NCBI RefSeq assembly: GCF_009760915.1
Contig: NZ_VIDQ01000058.1
Span: forward strand, 1-50,126
Length of the DNA stretch: 50,126 bases
Direction of reading: 5' to 3'
DNA from: Azohydromonas aeria
GTDB taxonomy: Bacteria > Pseudomonadota > Gammaproteobacteria > Burkholderiales > Burkholderiaceae_C
The translations under genes were made by a program, and so were the position numbers. Every line of letters begins with the position of its first letter. Position 1 is the stretch's first letter. A model generated the notes under the pieces. The model was not told the DNA's origin and did no database searches. It saw only the letters and a list, made by a program, of their open reading frames with translations. Shown here in pieces: positions 34,842 through 45,865 of this stretch.

Positions 34842-35816
34842 ATGCTTCAGATCCTGGCCGTGACCTTGCCCTTCTTCGCGATCGTGGGTTGCGGCTGGCT
34901 GGTGGCACGCAACGGGGTGCTGCCCATGGAGGCCATTCCCGGCATGAACGGCTTCGTGCTCTTCTTCGCGCTGCCGTGCATGCTGTTTCGCTTCGCGTCG
35001 GGCACGCCCATCGCGCGGCTGCTGGATGCGAGCGTCTTCGGCGTCTACGTGCTGTGCGCGCTGGCGATGGTGGCGTTTGCGGTCGCAACCACCCGGCGCC
35101 GCGGCACCGGCTGGAACGATGCCGCCTTCGGCGCGCTCGTGGCGGCGTTCCCGAACTCGGGCTTCCTGGGCGTGCCGCTGCTCGTGGCGCTGCTGGGCGC
35201 GCGCGCGGCCGGCCCGGCCATCGTGGCGCTGGCCATCGACATGGTGCTGACCTCGTCGCTGTGCATCGCGCTCTCGCGCCTCGACGGCGCCGCGGCGCAG
35301 GGCGCGGGCCAGGCGGCGGCGCGCGCCCTCAAGGGCATGGTGCGCAACCCGCTGCCCTGGGCCATCGCCCTGGGCTACGCCAGCTCGGCCACGCAGCTCG
35401 TGCCGCCGCCGCCGCTGATGCGGGGCGTGGCCATGCTGGCCGATGCCGCCTCGCCGGTGGCGCTGTTCACGATCGGCATGATGCTCGCGCGGCCCCGGCC
35501 GCGGCTGGCGCCGTCGGGCACGCCGGGCCACCGGGCCGGCACCGGCGACGACGTGGTGCGGGTGGTCCTCTACAAGCTCGCGCTGCACCCGCTGCTGGTG
35601 CTGGCCGTAGGGCATGCGGCCATGGCGCTGGGCCTTCCGCTGGAGCCGTTCTCGCTGACGGTGCTGGTGCTGTCCGCGGCGCTGCCCAGCGCGAGCAACG
35701 TGCCGATCCTGGCCGAGCGCTTCGGCGCCGACGCCGGGCGCGTGGCGCGCATCGTGATGCTGTCCACCGTGGTGGCCTTCGTCAGCTTCCCGGTCGCGGT
35801 GGCCCTGGTGCGTTGA
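34842..35816 (+). CDS. AEC (auxin efflux carrier) family transporter
   Basis: This 324-aa inner-membrane protein has about ten hydrophobic segments in the two five-helix halves typical of the family. Characteristic spots are the opening ILAVTLPFFAIVGCGWLVAR, AAFPNSGFLGVPLL in the first half and LPSASNVPILAERFGADAGR in the second. Family members move small organic anions (malate, malonate and related acids) out of or across the inner membrane; the substrate here cannot be predicted. The ATG at 34842 is preceded by GAAAGGGCG. It appears to be an independent unit after the eCIS operon. Confidence 0.92.
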   Translation: MLQILAVTLPFFAIVGCGWLVARNGVLPMEAIPGMNGFVLFFALPCMLFRFASGTPIARLLDASVFGVYVLCALAMVAFAVATTRRRGTGWNDAAFGALVAAFPNSGFLGVPLLVALLGARAAGPAIVALAIDMVLTSSLCIALSRLDGAAAQGAGQAAARALKGMVRNPLPWAIALGYASSATQLVPPPPLMRGVAMLADAASPVALFTIGMMLARPRPRLAPSGTPGHRAGTGDDVVRVVLYKLALHPLLVLAVGHAAMALGLPLEPFSLTVLVLSAALPSASNVPILAERFGADAGRVARIVMLSTVVAFVSFPVAVALVR

Positions 35817-35910
35817 GCGCCACGATCCCCCTGCCACGCACCGTCGATGCGGCGAAGTCTCCCTGCTTCACGGTCCACGAGGGGATTGCAGCGCCGGTGA
35901 CGCCGGGCGT

Positions 35911-35924
35911 TTGACGTCCGTCAA
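35911..35924. promoter_or_regulatory. short perfect dyad upstream of the toxin-antitoxin operon
   Basis: TTGACG-TC-CGTCAA is a perfect 6-2-6 dyad about 84 bp before the antitoxin gene. Its left arm also resembles a -35 hexamer. It could be an operator for the pair or chance; no clear -10 box follows at standard spacing. Confidence 0.25.
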
Positions 35925-36007
35925 CGGTCCTGCCCGCGTGGCAGGCGCTCCGCCGTGCCGGGAAGGGGACGGGCTGCGGCGGTCCGCGCCATGGAATACT
36001 GGGCGCC

Positions 36008-36412
36008 ATGACTGCCGCCCTCGACCGCGACGCCCTCCTGAGCACCGTGCAGCAGCGCCTGCCGGGACTGCTGGGCGTCTACGCCTTCGGCAGCCGCATC
36101 CGGGGCACGGCCGGGCCCGAGAGCGACCTGGACCTGGCCGTGCTCGTGGCGGGCTATGCCGACCCGCTGTTGCTGTGGGAGCTCGCCGGCGAGCTCGAAG
36201 ACCTGGCCGGCTGCCCGGTGGACCTGCTGGACCTGCGTGCCGCCTCCACCGTCATGCAGCACCAGATCCTCACCCAGGGTGAGCGCTGGTGGCGGCGCGA
36301 CCTGCAGGCGGACCTCTTCGAGGCCGCGGTGCTGAGCGAGAAGACCGCCCTGGACAGCGCCCGCGCGGGATTGCTGGCCGACATCGCGAAGCGGGGCCGC
36401 GTCCATGGCTGA
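36008..36412 (+). CDS. mntA: MntA-type nucleotidyltransferase antitoxin (type VII TA)
   Basis: This 134-aa protein has a minimal nucleotidyltransferase fold with the complete GSx10DxD motif: G28-S29 followed by D40 and D42 in ESDLDLAV. Known MntA proteins neutralise HepT toxins by transferring AMP to a tyrosine next to the toxin active site. A third acidic residue is likely within CPVDLLDL near residue 75. The gene overlaps the toxin gene by 8 bp, giving antitoxin first and toxin second, with coupled translation. Confidence 0.9.
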   Translation: MTAALDRDALLSTVQQRLPGLLGVYAFGSRIRGTAGPESDLDLAVLVAGYADPLLLWELAGELEDLAGCPVDLLDLRAASTVMQHQILTQGERWWRRDLQADLFEAAVLSEKTALDSARAGLLADIAKRGRVHG

Positions 36413-36839
36413 CGACGTGCTCCTCAACAAGGCCGCCACCATCGAGCGCTGCGTGGCCCGCGCGCGCGAGGAATATGCCGCCAACCCGGGTGGCTTCTCC
36501 ACCGACTACACGCGCCAGGACGCCGCCATCCTCAACATCCAGCGCGCCTGCGAAGCGGCACTCGACATGGGCCAGCACCTCATCCGGCGCGAGCGGCTGG
36601 GCGTGCCGCAAAGCGCGCGCGACGTGTTCGCGCTGCTGGCGCGCGGCGGCTGGATCGACACCGCGCTGGCCGAGGCGCTCAAGCGCATGGTGGGCTTTCG
36701 CAACATCGCCGTGCACGACTACCAGGCGCTGCAGTTGCCGATCACGGTGCGCATCATCGAGCGGCACCTGGACGAGTTCCTCCAGTACAGCCGTGCATTG
36801 CTGCTGCGCGACGCCGGCCAGGGCGGTGCCGGCGGGTAG
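36405..36839 (+). CDS. hepT: HepT-type RNase toxin (type VII TA)
   Basis: This 144-aa all-helical HEPN protein carries the catalytic RX4HXY motif intact as RNIAVHDY (R99, H104, Y106). Y106 is the residue that MntA modifies in characterised systems. HepT toxins are ribonucleases active as dimers. It starts within the end of the antitoxin gene (ATGGCTGA). The pair is a stability module commonly found on plasmids and genomic islands, consistent with the nearby replication origin. Confidence 0.92.
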   Translation: MADDVLLNKAATIERCVARAREEYAANPGGFSTDYTRQDAAILNIQRACEAALDMGQHLIRRERLGVPQSARDVFALLARGGWIDTALAEALKRMVGFRNIAVHDYQALQLPITVRIIERHLDEFLQYSRALLLRDAGQGGAGG

Positions 36840-36880
36840 GGCGGCTGCCTGGCGGCCAGGGGCAGCGTGGCGGTGGTGAC

Positions 36881-39418
<2,538 letters not shown>

Positions 39419-40512
39419 GGATGGAAATTGATGGGAATATGCTGCCGCGCATGAACGCCCTGTCCGACACCTCACCGGAATTCATGGCGAAACTGTCGCG
39501 AATAACCCAGTGAAAAACAACAACCATCGAATGGTTCGACTTGGAATGCGCCTGGAGAAGCCAGCGGCATCGTTATGGCCAAGCCGTCTCCAGTGCCTTC
39601 AACGGCTGGATTCGCCCGGGTTTCCCGGTGCGAAGGGCTCGGCACTTCCAGGTTCCTGGAATCCGGGCATCGCGCCAGGGCCTCGCCTTTTCCTAGCCAG
39701 GAGAAATCCGCATGTCGGCGCCTGGCGTCCATCCGCGGGAGAATCTACGAGATCACGCTCACTCCAGATTCCTGATCAGCTTTTATTATTGAATCGAATT
39801 CCATGAATCCATATTCCGAATCCCCCGCTGGCTGGTCCACGAAGCGTGAACCTTGTCACGGCCCGCGGGGGCTTTGCATTGTAAGAATGCCTACAGAGAA
39901 ATCAATTCGCCGGCCGCATCAAGCGGGCGCGCCGGAAATACCAGCCATTACAGAAAGATCACCAGCAGGGCATTCACGCCGACAATAATAAAACAGGTTC
40001 CAAACACGATCTTTTCGCTTCTTTTCCGGGCCAGTTCCCAGCCATTGTCCGGACGAACCGCTTCAAGGGCATTTCCCATGTTGAGCCACCTTTGTCGCCA
40101 TTGCATTGCTGCAGTGCAGCACAGAAACCTGCAGCCGGCAACGAAGCGATCTCCTTGACCCATGAAGTCTTGGGGAAAATGATTATTTTGCCGCAAAAGG
40201 TATTTATTCAGGAAATTATTTCCTTACTTCAATATGACAAGGCATGGGATGGCGCCATGGTTACTGAAAATGCTTCAGACCTTGGCAAGCCTGGCCTGAG
40301 CCCCTCACCGTGGACGCCCAAAACCGCTGACGCGGACCGTGCGCGCCCGATGCCCCGGTCCACCTTGCGCACAGCGCTGCCGAGTTGACAGAGCCGCCAC
40401 AGAATTCCTGTCCCGATGTCTGAAAGTAGGGATGCCGCACGACATGCGCGGCGCGTCTTGCCTGAGGCGTTTCTGTGGCCTTGGCGCGGAGCGCCAAGGC
40501 TTTCCCACTTTG
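39419..40512. other. AT-richer intergenic region
   Basis: This is about 1.1 kb between two divergently placed signalling genes. The stretch from about 39780 to 40260 is clearly richer in A and T than its surroundings. The only gene I can support is a 43-aa membrane peptide on the minus strand (39948-40079). A perfect dyad TTCCAGG-TT-CCTGGAA lies at 39646-39661. Other open frames lack ribosome-binding sites or plausible sequence. Confidence 0.55.
39948..40079 (-). CDS. candidate 43-aa single-pass membrane peptide
   Basis: The small open frame encodes MGNALEAVRPDNGWELARKR followed by SEKIVFG and the hydrophobic helix TCFIIVGVNALLVIFL, which runs to the C-terminus. The ATG at 40079 is preceded by AAAGGTGG, a good ribosome-binding site about 7 bp upstream. 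A polar, positively charged N-terminus followed by a terminal helix is typical of small regulatory membrane proteins. It lies in the AT-richer block and resembles nothing I recognise. Conservation in relatives would be decisive. Confidence 0.5.
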   Translation of the reverse strand: MGNALEAVRPDNGWELARKRSEKIVFGTCFIIVGVNALLVIFL

Positions 40513-42999
40513 ATGAACTCCACCACGTCTCCCACCGGCGCACCGGCCGGCGCAGCTGGGCCATCGCCTGGCCGGCGCCCGCATGCCTGGACGTCGCTGC
40601 GCAGCTGGTTCCGGACTTACGACGCCGACGAGGCGCAGGCGGCGGCCTTCCGTGCCCGGCAGATGCAGGCCATGCTGCGCCTCACGCCGGCGGCCATGGT
40701 GGTGAACATCGCCAACGTCGCCGTCGTCGGGGCGGTGCTCTGGCGCCAGGTACCGGCGAGCCTGCTGCTGGCCTGGATGGCGACGGTGGCCGTCCTGGCC
40801 GGGCTGGGGTTGCAGGGCTGGCTCAGGACGCGTGCCGCGCCACCGCGGCGCACCGCCTCGCCTCGGGCCATTCGCCGGGCCATGGTCCATGCAGCGCTGC
40901 TCAGCGCGGCATGGGCGGCGCTGCCCATGACCGCCTACGACGGTCTCGGCCGCAACGAACAGTATTTCCTGGGCGTGGTGCTCACGGGCATGATCTGCGC
41001 CGGCGGCTTCGCGCTGGCCAGCGTGCCGGCCGCGGCCACGAGCTGGGTGCTGGTCCTGGGCGCGGGCACGTCGGCAGGGTTGTGGCGCAGCGAGGTCAAC
41101 GTCACTGCCGGCCTGGCCGCGCTGCTGCTGGTCTACAGCCTGATCGTGGTCTACAGCGTCTGGACGTCGGCCAAGACCTTCGGTGCCCGGCTGGCGGCCG
41201 AGGCCCGCGCGGACCGGCAGCACGAGGTGATCGGGCTGCTGCTGCGCGATTTCGAGGACCATGCCAGCGACCTGCTGTGGGAGCTCGACGCCGCCGGTGG
41301 GCTGCAGCACGTCTCGCCGCGCCTGGCCGCCGCGCTGGGCGTGCCGGCGGCCTGGCTGCAGGGCCGCCCGGCGCTGCAGCTGCTGCGCCGGGCTCTGCCC
41401 GACGACGCGGAGGCCCGTGCCTCGTGGGACAAGCTGCTGCGCCTGCTGGCCGGCTCCGCGGCCTTCAGGGAGCACACCATCGCATTGCGCCGCGGCGGCG
41501 CGCCGGGCTGGTGGTCGCTGAGCGCGCGTCCGCTGCTCGATGGCGCGGGCCGCATGGTGGGGTGGCGCGGCGTGGCGGCCGACGTGACCGAGCGGCAGCT
41601 GGCGCACCGGCGCCTGAGCTGGATGGCGCACAACGACGCGCTGACGGGCCTCGTCAACCGCCAGCACTTCCGCGAGCAGCTGGCATCGGCCCTGGCCCCG
41701 GGTGCGAAGCCGGCGCGGCCCGTGGCGGTGGTGCTGTTCGACATGGACGGCTTCAAGCAGGTCAACGACACGCTGGGCCATGCCGCGGGCGATGCGCTGC
41801 TGCGCCTCTTCGGCGAGCGCCTGCGCGGCGTGGTGCGCAGCGGCGATACCGTGGCGCGGCTGGGCGGCGACGAGTTCGCGCTGCTGATGCGTGACGCGGA
41901 CGTGGCGGCCCTGGAGGCGCTGCTGCAACGGCTCTTTGCCGCCTTGGCCCAGCCCGGCGACCTGGGCGGCAAGGTCGTGGCGCTGCGCGCCTGCGCGGGC
42001 GTGGCATTGGCGCCGCGGGACGGCCTGGACGTGGACACGCTGCTGGGCCATGCCGACATCGCGCTCTATGCCGCCAAGCGCGCCGGCGGCAGCCGCTGGT
42101 GCCTCTTCGAGCCTCACATGCACGAGCACCGGCGCCGCCATGCCCAGCTGGCGCAGGACCTGCGGGGAGCCGCCGAGCGCGGCGAGCTGTGCCTGGAGTA
42201 CCAGCCGCAGGTGCAAGCGGGCGACGCCGGCGTGCGAGGCGTCGAGGCGCTGCTGCGCTGGCGCCATCCGCAGCACGGTGCGGTGTCGCCGGCGGAGTTC
42301 ATTCCCATCGCGGAGGCAGCGGGGCTGATGCCGCAGCTGGGCGAGTGGGTGCTGCGCGAGGCCTGCCGCCATGCCCGGGCCTGGCCTGCATCGCTGCAGG
42401 TTTCGGTCAACGTGTCGGCCACGCAGCTGGGCGACCCGCGGTTCCTGGCGCGGGTGGAGGCGGCGGCGCTGGGCCTGCCGGCGGGGCGCATCGAGCTCGA
42501 AGTCACCGAGTCGGCCCTGATCGACGACCCCGATGCCGCCGTGCGCACGCTCAACGCGCTGCGTGCGCAGGGCTTCCGCATCGCGCTGGACGATTTCGGC
42601 ACTGGCTACTCGGCGCTGAGCTACCTGCGGCGCTTCCGCTTCGACACGCTCAAGATCGACCGCAGCTTCGTGCGCGACCTGGCCGTGAACGGCGAATCGC
42701 GCGTGATCGTGGACACCATCCTGGCCATGGCGCGCGAGCTGGGCCTCTCCGCCGTGGCCGAAGGCGTGGAGACCGCCGACCAGGTGCGCATGCTGCGCGA
42801 GCGCGGTTGCGCGGCGTTGCAGGGCTTCCTGATCAGCCGCCCGTTGCCGCCGCAGCAGTTGCCGTCCTTCCTCGCGGCATGGGAAGGCGGCGCGGGCACG
42901 GTGCGCCTTGCGGAGCTGGCACCGCCGCCGCCGGCACGGCTGGCGGACGCATCGCCGCATGGCAGCGTGCGCGCGGCAGCGGTGCCATCCGGCGCGTGA
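40513..42999 (+). CDS. membrane PAS-GGDEF-EAL cyclic-di-GMP enzyme
   Basis: This is an 828-aa protein. Residues about 55-220 hold five to six membrane helices, about 245-360 a PAS domain, then a GGDEF domain with intact GGDEF at 451-455 and an RSGD inhibitory I-site at 442-445, five residues before it. The EAL domain has EALLRW at 578-583, DDFGTGYS at 693-700 and AEGVET. Both synthase and phosphodiesterase motifs are intact, so it could make or destroy cyclic-di-GMP depending on its input. The ATG at 40513 lacks a strong ribosome-binding site; starts at 40432 and 40444 are possible. It is next to the origin but has no evident link to it. Confidence 0.9.
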   Translation: MNSTTSPTGAPAGAAGPSPGRRPHAWTSLRSWFRTYDADEAQAAAFRARQMQAMLRLTPAAMVVNIANVAVVGAVLWRQVPASLLLAWMATVAVLAGLGLQGWLRTRAAPPRRTASPRAIRRAMVHAALLSAAWAALPMTAYDGLGRNEQYFLGVVLTGMICAGGFALASVPAAATSWVLVLGAGTSAGLWRSEVNVTAGLAALLLVYSLIVVYSVWTSAKTFGARLAAEARADRQHEVIGLLLRDFEDHASDLLWELDAAGGLQHVSPRLAAALGVPAAWLQGRPALQLLRRALPDDAEARASWDKLLRLLAGSAAFREHTIALRRGGAPGWWSLSARPLLDGAGRMVGWRGVAADVTERQLAHRRLSWMAHNDALTGLVNRQHFREQLASALAPGAKPARPVAVVLFDMDGFKQVNDTLGHAAGDALLRLFGERLRGVVRSGDTVARLGGDEFALLMRDADVAALEALLQRLFAALAQPGDLGGKVVALRACAGVALAPRDGLDVDTLLGHADIALYAAKRAGGSRWCLFEPHMHEHRRRHAQLAQDLRGAAERGELCLEYQPQVQAGDAGVRGVEALLRWRHPQHGAVSPAEFIPIAEAAGLMPQLGEWVLREACRHARAWPASLQVSVNVSATQLGDPRFLARVEAAALGLPAGRIELEVTESALIDDPDAAVRTLNALRAQGFRIALDDFGTGYSALSYLRRFRFDTLKIDRSFVRDLAVNGESRVIVDTILAMARELGLSAVAEGVETADQVRMLRERGCAALQGFLISRPLPPQQLPSFLAAWEGGAGTVRLAELAPPPPARLADASPHGSVRAAAVPSGA

Positions 43000-43336
43000 C
43001 GCGGTTCGGGGCCCATCAAGTCCCGCCGCCGGCGTGGCGCCCAACCGGCTCGCTCCAAAGTGCGAACTTTTGTGCCCCAGGGACGGCTGCGCGCGGCCCT
43101 CTGCCGGAAGCAGCGCACGGAAGACGCCTGCAAGCCTGGCCTCTGGCCAACGCGCTGTTCTTCGTGCGACATGAAAGGCCGTGCGGCGCAACTGCGGCAA
43201 AGGTGCGAACTTTTGTGCCGCCGGCCTGGTGTCCGTGCCGCCGCCCGGGTGCGGCGGGCCACGCCTCGTGCCGGGCGGCATGGCTGTCAAGGGCCAGAAT
43301 CTGGACCGGTGCAGGGCCTTCATCCTCCATACCGCG

Positions 43337-43486
43337 CACAAAACTTCGCACCTTGGGTTCCGCAGGACCGCGCGACGCATCTCGCTGCACAAAACTTCGC
43401 ACCTTGCCGGCGCTGCCCGGTCAGGCGCCATCGACGCCGCCGGCACGTCCCAGCACTGCCGAAGGGAGAAGCACAAAAGTTCGCAC
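43337..43486 (-). repeat. inverted iteron cluster
   Basis: Three iterons in the opposite orientation lie at 43337-43351, 43388-43402 and 43472-43486 (CACAAAA-N-TTCGCAC on the + strand). Two isolated direct copies lie further out at 43060-43074 and 43203-43217. Outlying or inverted copies of this kind can act in handcuffing or copy-number control (inc regions). Confidence 0.85.
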
Positions 43487-43648
43487 CTTGTGGTGCGGGG
43501 CGGACCGCTTCTCACGCCGGCGGCCGGCACCCTCGAGACACAGGTGGCGCGCAGAAGGCGTGCCGCGTCCGCATTCGGCCGCAGCCGGTCGCAGGCCTTC
43601 ATGCCCGGGTCATTGGTTTTCGTCCGGACCTGAAAAGGACTCCGGCGC

Positions 43649-43720
43649 AGCCAGCAAGCATCTTAAAAAGCCAGCAAGCATTTCAGGTGCCAAAAAACCT
43701 TTTCAAATCAACAGGTTACG
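43649..43720 (+). other. candidate DNA-unwinding element
   Basis: Two copies of AGCCAGCAAGCAT 20 bp apart are followed by an AT-rich run (CAAAAAACCTTTTCAAATC). It borders the direct iteron cluster, the usual place for strand opening. Confidence 0.5.
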
Positions 43721-43729
43721 TTCGGCAAA

Positions 43730-43961
43730 GTGCGAACTTCTGTGCCTGGCCGCAGGCAAGGTGCGAGCTTCTGTGGTGGATAACCGGTCAAGGTGCGAAC
43801 TTTTGTGAGAGCCATGGTGCGAACTTTTGTGAGGCATAGGGTGTGTTTCTGTGCAAGGTGCGAACTTCTGTGCAAGGTGCGAAGTTTTGTGCCGGGGTGC
43901 TCCAAGTGACTGCCGTGCAACGGAAATACGGCTTTTCCACAGGAAGGTGCGAACTTTTGTG
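43730..43961 (+). repeat. main direct iteron cluster
   Basis: Seven direct iterons lie at 43730-43744, 43761-43775, 43793-43807, 43817-43831, 43858-43872, 43877-43891 and 43947-43961. They share GTGCGA-N-CTT-N-TGTG or a one-base variant. A further degenerate copy lies near 43840. Spacing is irregular (19 to 70 bp between starts) rather than the strict ~22 bp of classical arrays. Confidence 0.9.
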
Positions 43962-44053
43962 CTGGACGTGCCGGGCCTTGCCGAGGTCCGCCTGGAAAGG
44001 CCGCGTTGTGCCGCTGCCCTGCCGGGCACTGCGGCAAGTCGCGCGGCGGCAAC

Positions 44054-44101
44054 GGCAAGGTGATAGCCGAGTTTGACGGACTCGCACCTTGCCACTACGC
44101 T
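44054..44101 (+). promoter_or_regulatory. initiator-gene promoter overlapped by a half-iteron inverted repeat
   Basis: GGCAAGGTG (44054-44062) and CACCTTGCC (44085-44093) form a perfect inverted repeat whose sequence matches the flank and start of the iterons (AAGGTGCG). Within it, TTGACG (44073-44078) and TACGCT (44096-44101) are separated by 17 bp, a plausible -35/-10 pair. Iteron plasmids such as pPS10 and R6K repress their rep gene by Rep dimers bound to inverted half-iterons over the promoter; the layout here fits that scheme. Confidence 0.65.
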
Positions 44102-44135
44102 GCCGGCTTCAAGAACCAGCCCGCACGTTGAAGCC

Positions 44136-45596
44136 ATGGCCGAGATCAAGCCCGTCGGGGAGGTGGGCGGCGAGCAGTACGCGCTGCTCCTGTTCGAGGA
44201 AACCATCGGCCGCAAGGGGCGCACGGCCACCATCGCCGATGCCGAGAGCGACATCGCCTTCCCGAAGAACAACGTCTTCGTGGACATCTCCGAGGTCGGC
44301 GTGCTGACGCGGCGAGGGCTCAACGTGATGCATTACCTGGCGTGCAACGCGCCGCTGGAGCAGATGGAGTTCGATTGCGACATCGACCTCTTCAAGTTCC
44401 TCATCAACTACGCCAGCCGCAACCACAAGCATCTCAAGGACGCGCTGCGCGAGGCGCAGAAGACGAGCATCGTCGTGACCCGCGAGAGGGCCGACGGCCA
44501 GCCCGGCAACGGCGACTTCGTCTCGATCCCGCTGGTGGGCATGGTGGGCATGGCCAACGGCCGCGTCTACTTCAAGTTCGATCCTGCCATCCGCAAGCTG
44601 CACAAGGACCCGCGCGGCTACACGCTGCTGTCGCTGCGCACGACGTCGGCCTTCACCTCGGCCTTCGCCCACAGCCTGTACGAGAAGCTCAAGTCGATGG
44701 CCTACCGCGGCTCGCCGACCGAGTGGCTGACGCTGGAGGAAGCGCGGGCCTGGATGGGAGCGCAAAGCTCGAAGTACATGGACGAGTTCAAGCAGTTCCG
44801 CCGCTTCGGGCTGGCCGTGGCGCTGGCGCAGATCAACGAGTTCTCCGACCTCCACGTTGAGTACGAAACCAGGAACGTGCCGGGCTCGAAGAAGGTGTCG
44901 CACATCCGCTTCGTGTTCCGGGAGCAGGAAGGTTCCATGGTGGCGGCCCAGGCGCTGCACCAGACCGAGGCCCGCAAGACCCTCTACGACATCCTGCGCG
45001 GCGAGTTCGGCATCGGTTCGGTCGACATCCAGGCCATCACCGCCAACTCCGAGCAGTACACGCCCGAGCGCCTGCAGGCCGCCATCGATTTCGTGCGGCA
45101 CCGCATCGCCACGGCGCGTGGCAAGAAGATCCAGTACCCGGGCCGGCTGCTGATGAAGGCGCTGGAGGAAGGCTGGACGGTGCCGACGGCGGAGCTGGCC
45201 CATGCAGCTGCCGAGGCGCAGTCCCCGGTTCCCGCTTCAGCCCCGGCGCCTGCCGCCGCCCCGGCAGCGGCAGGCGCGCGGAGGGCTCGTGCCGGTGACG
45301 AGCGGGAATCCGCCGCCCAGCGCCACGAGTACGAGCTTGCCGGCGAGGAGGGGTTCAAGCAGTACACCAGGCTCGGCGGCCCGCAGCGCGAGGAGCTGTG
45401 GGCCTCGTTTGCGCGCACGGCCCACTTCAAGGTGCTTGCGGCCCAGCTGCAGCTCGACAGGCACACGGTGCCCTACGAGTCGCTGGTCATCAACGAGCGG
45501 CTGCGCCACGCCCTGGGCAAGCACGTGCTCGACGCGCAGAAGAAAGCGGCCAGGAAGCCGCGCGCGACGGCCCAAACCGAGCTGGGGTTGGACTGA
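44136..45596 (+). CDS. Rep_3-family plasmid replication initiator
   Basis: This is a 486-aa protein if started at ATG 44136; a TTG at 44073 is in frame but falls inside the predicted -35 box, so I reject it. The two-winged-helix Rep_3 core runs from about residue 20 to 275: GVLTRRGLNVMHYLAC, YTLLSLRTTSAFTSAFAHSL and YEKL, KYMDEFKQFRRFGLAVALAQ followed by INEFSDLHVEYE. An Ala/Pro linker at about 355-390 leads to an extra C-terminal helical domain. Such proteins bind iterons as monomers to open the origin and repress their own gene as dimers. The upstream array and operator support this. No parAB genes follow in the window. Confidence 0.92.
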   Translation: MAEIKPVGEVGGEQYALLLFEETIGRKGRTATIADAESDIAFPKNNVFVDISEVGVLTRRGLNVMHYLACNAPLEQMEFDCDIDLFKFLINYASRNHKHLKDALREAQKTSIVVTRERADGQPGNGDFVSIPLVGMVGMANGRVYFKFDPAIRKLHKDPRGYTLLSLRTTSAFTSAFAHSLYEKLKSMAYRGSPTEWLTLEEARAWMGAQSSKYMDEFKQFRRFGLAVALAQINEFSDLHVEYETRNVPGSKKVSHIRFVFREQEGSMVAAQALHQTEARKTLYDILRGEFGIGSVDIQAITANSEQYTPERLQAAIDFVRHRIATARGKKIQYPGRLLMKALEEGWTVPTAELAHAAAEAQSPVPASAPAPAAAPAAAGARRARAGDERESAAQRHEYELAGEEGFKQYTRLGGPQREELWASFARTAHFKVLAAQLQLDRHTVPYESLVINERLRHALGKHVLDAQKKAARKPRATAQTELGLD

Positions 45597-45865
45597 TCGG
45601 TCCGCAAGACAACATACCGGCCGGAGGTGCACGTTGGCTGCTTGGCCTTTGCCGGACTTCGGCTGAATGCGCATGGGATGGTTCGGCCTTGTGCCTGCTG
45701 CGTGTCTGTTATGTCAGGGCGAGGTAGGTAGTTGCAGGTGGGGTGTCAGGAGAGTGTGGCGGGGTTGTGTTGCCAAATTTCACGGGTATGTTGTTTCTAG
45801 TGGCCCAAGACCGGTTGCAGGGCCTGCCGGCTACCGGAAGACCGGCCTTGAGCCAGGGCCAGCCC

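Larger units (their letters stand above)
43000..44135. other. iteron-type replication origin region, no gene
   Basis: The 1.1 kb before the initiator gene has no plausible gene. It holds twelve copies of a 15-bp iteron with consensus GTGCGAACTTTTGTG: direct at 43060, 43203, 43730, 43761, 43793, 43817, 43858, 43877 and 43947, and inverted at 43337, 43388 and 43472 (left ends). Near-consensus DnaA boxes lie at 43775-43783 (GGTGGATAA) and 43933-43941 (TTTTCCACA), each one base from consensus. An AT-rich block at about 43660-43720 with two direct copies of AGCCAGCAAGCAT (43649, 43669) is a likely unwinding element. Together these are the parts of a Rep-controlled plasmid origin. Confidence 0.85.

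Noticed and set aside
39712..39792. 26-codon frame with AGGAG upstream
   Set aside because: Sequence is not protein-like and very short; one ribosome-binding-like site is not enough.
43000..43640. Several plus and minus open frames between the GGDEF-EAL gene and the main iterons
   Set aside because: They change composition across iterons, lack ribosome-binding sites and have no recognisable motif.
43060..43961. CRISPR-like array
   Set aside because: Repeats are only 15 bp, irregularly spaced and in both orientations, and are followed by a Rep_3 initiator, not cas genes.
44073..44135. Upstream TTG start for the initiator gene
   Set aside because: It falls inside the predicted -35 element and the inverted repeat; ATG 44136 fits the family better.
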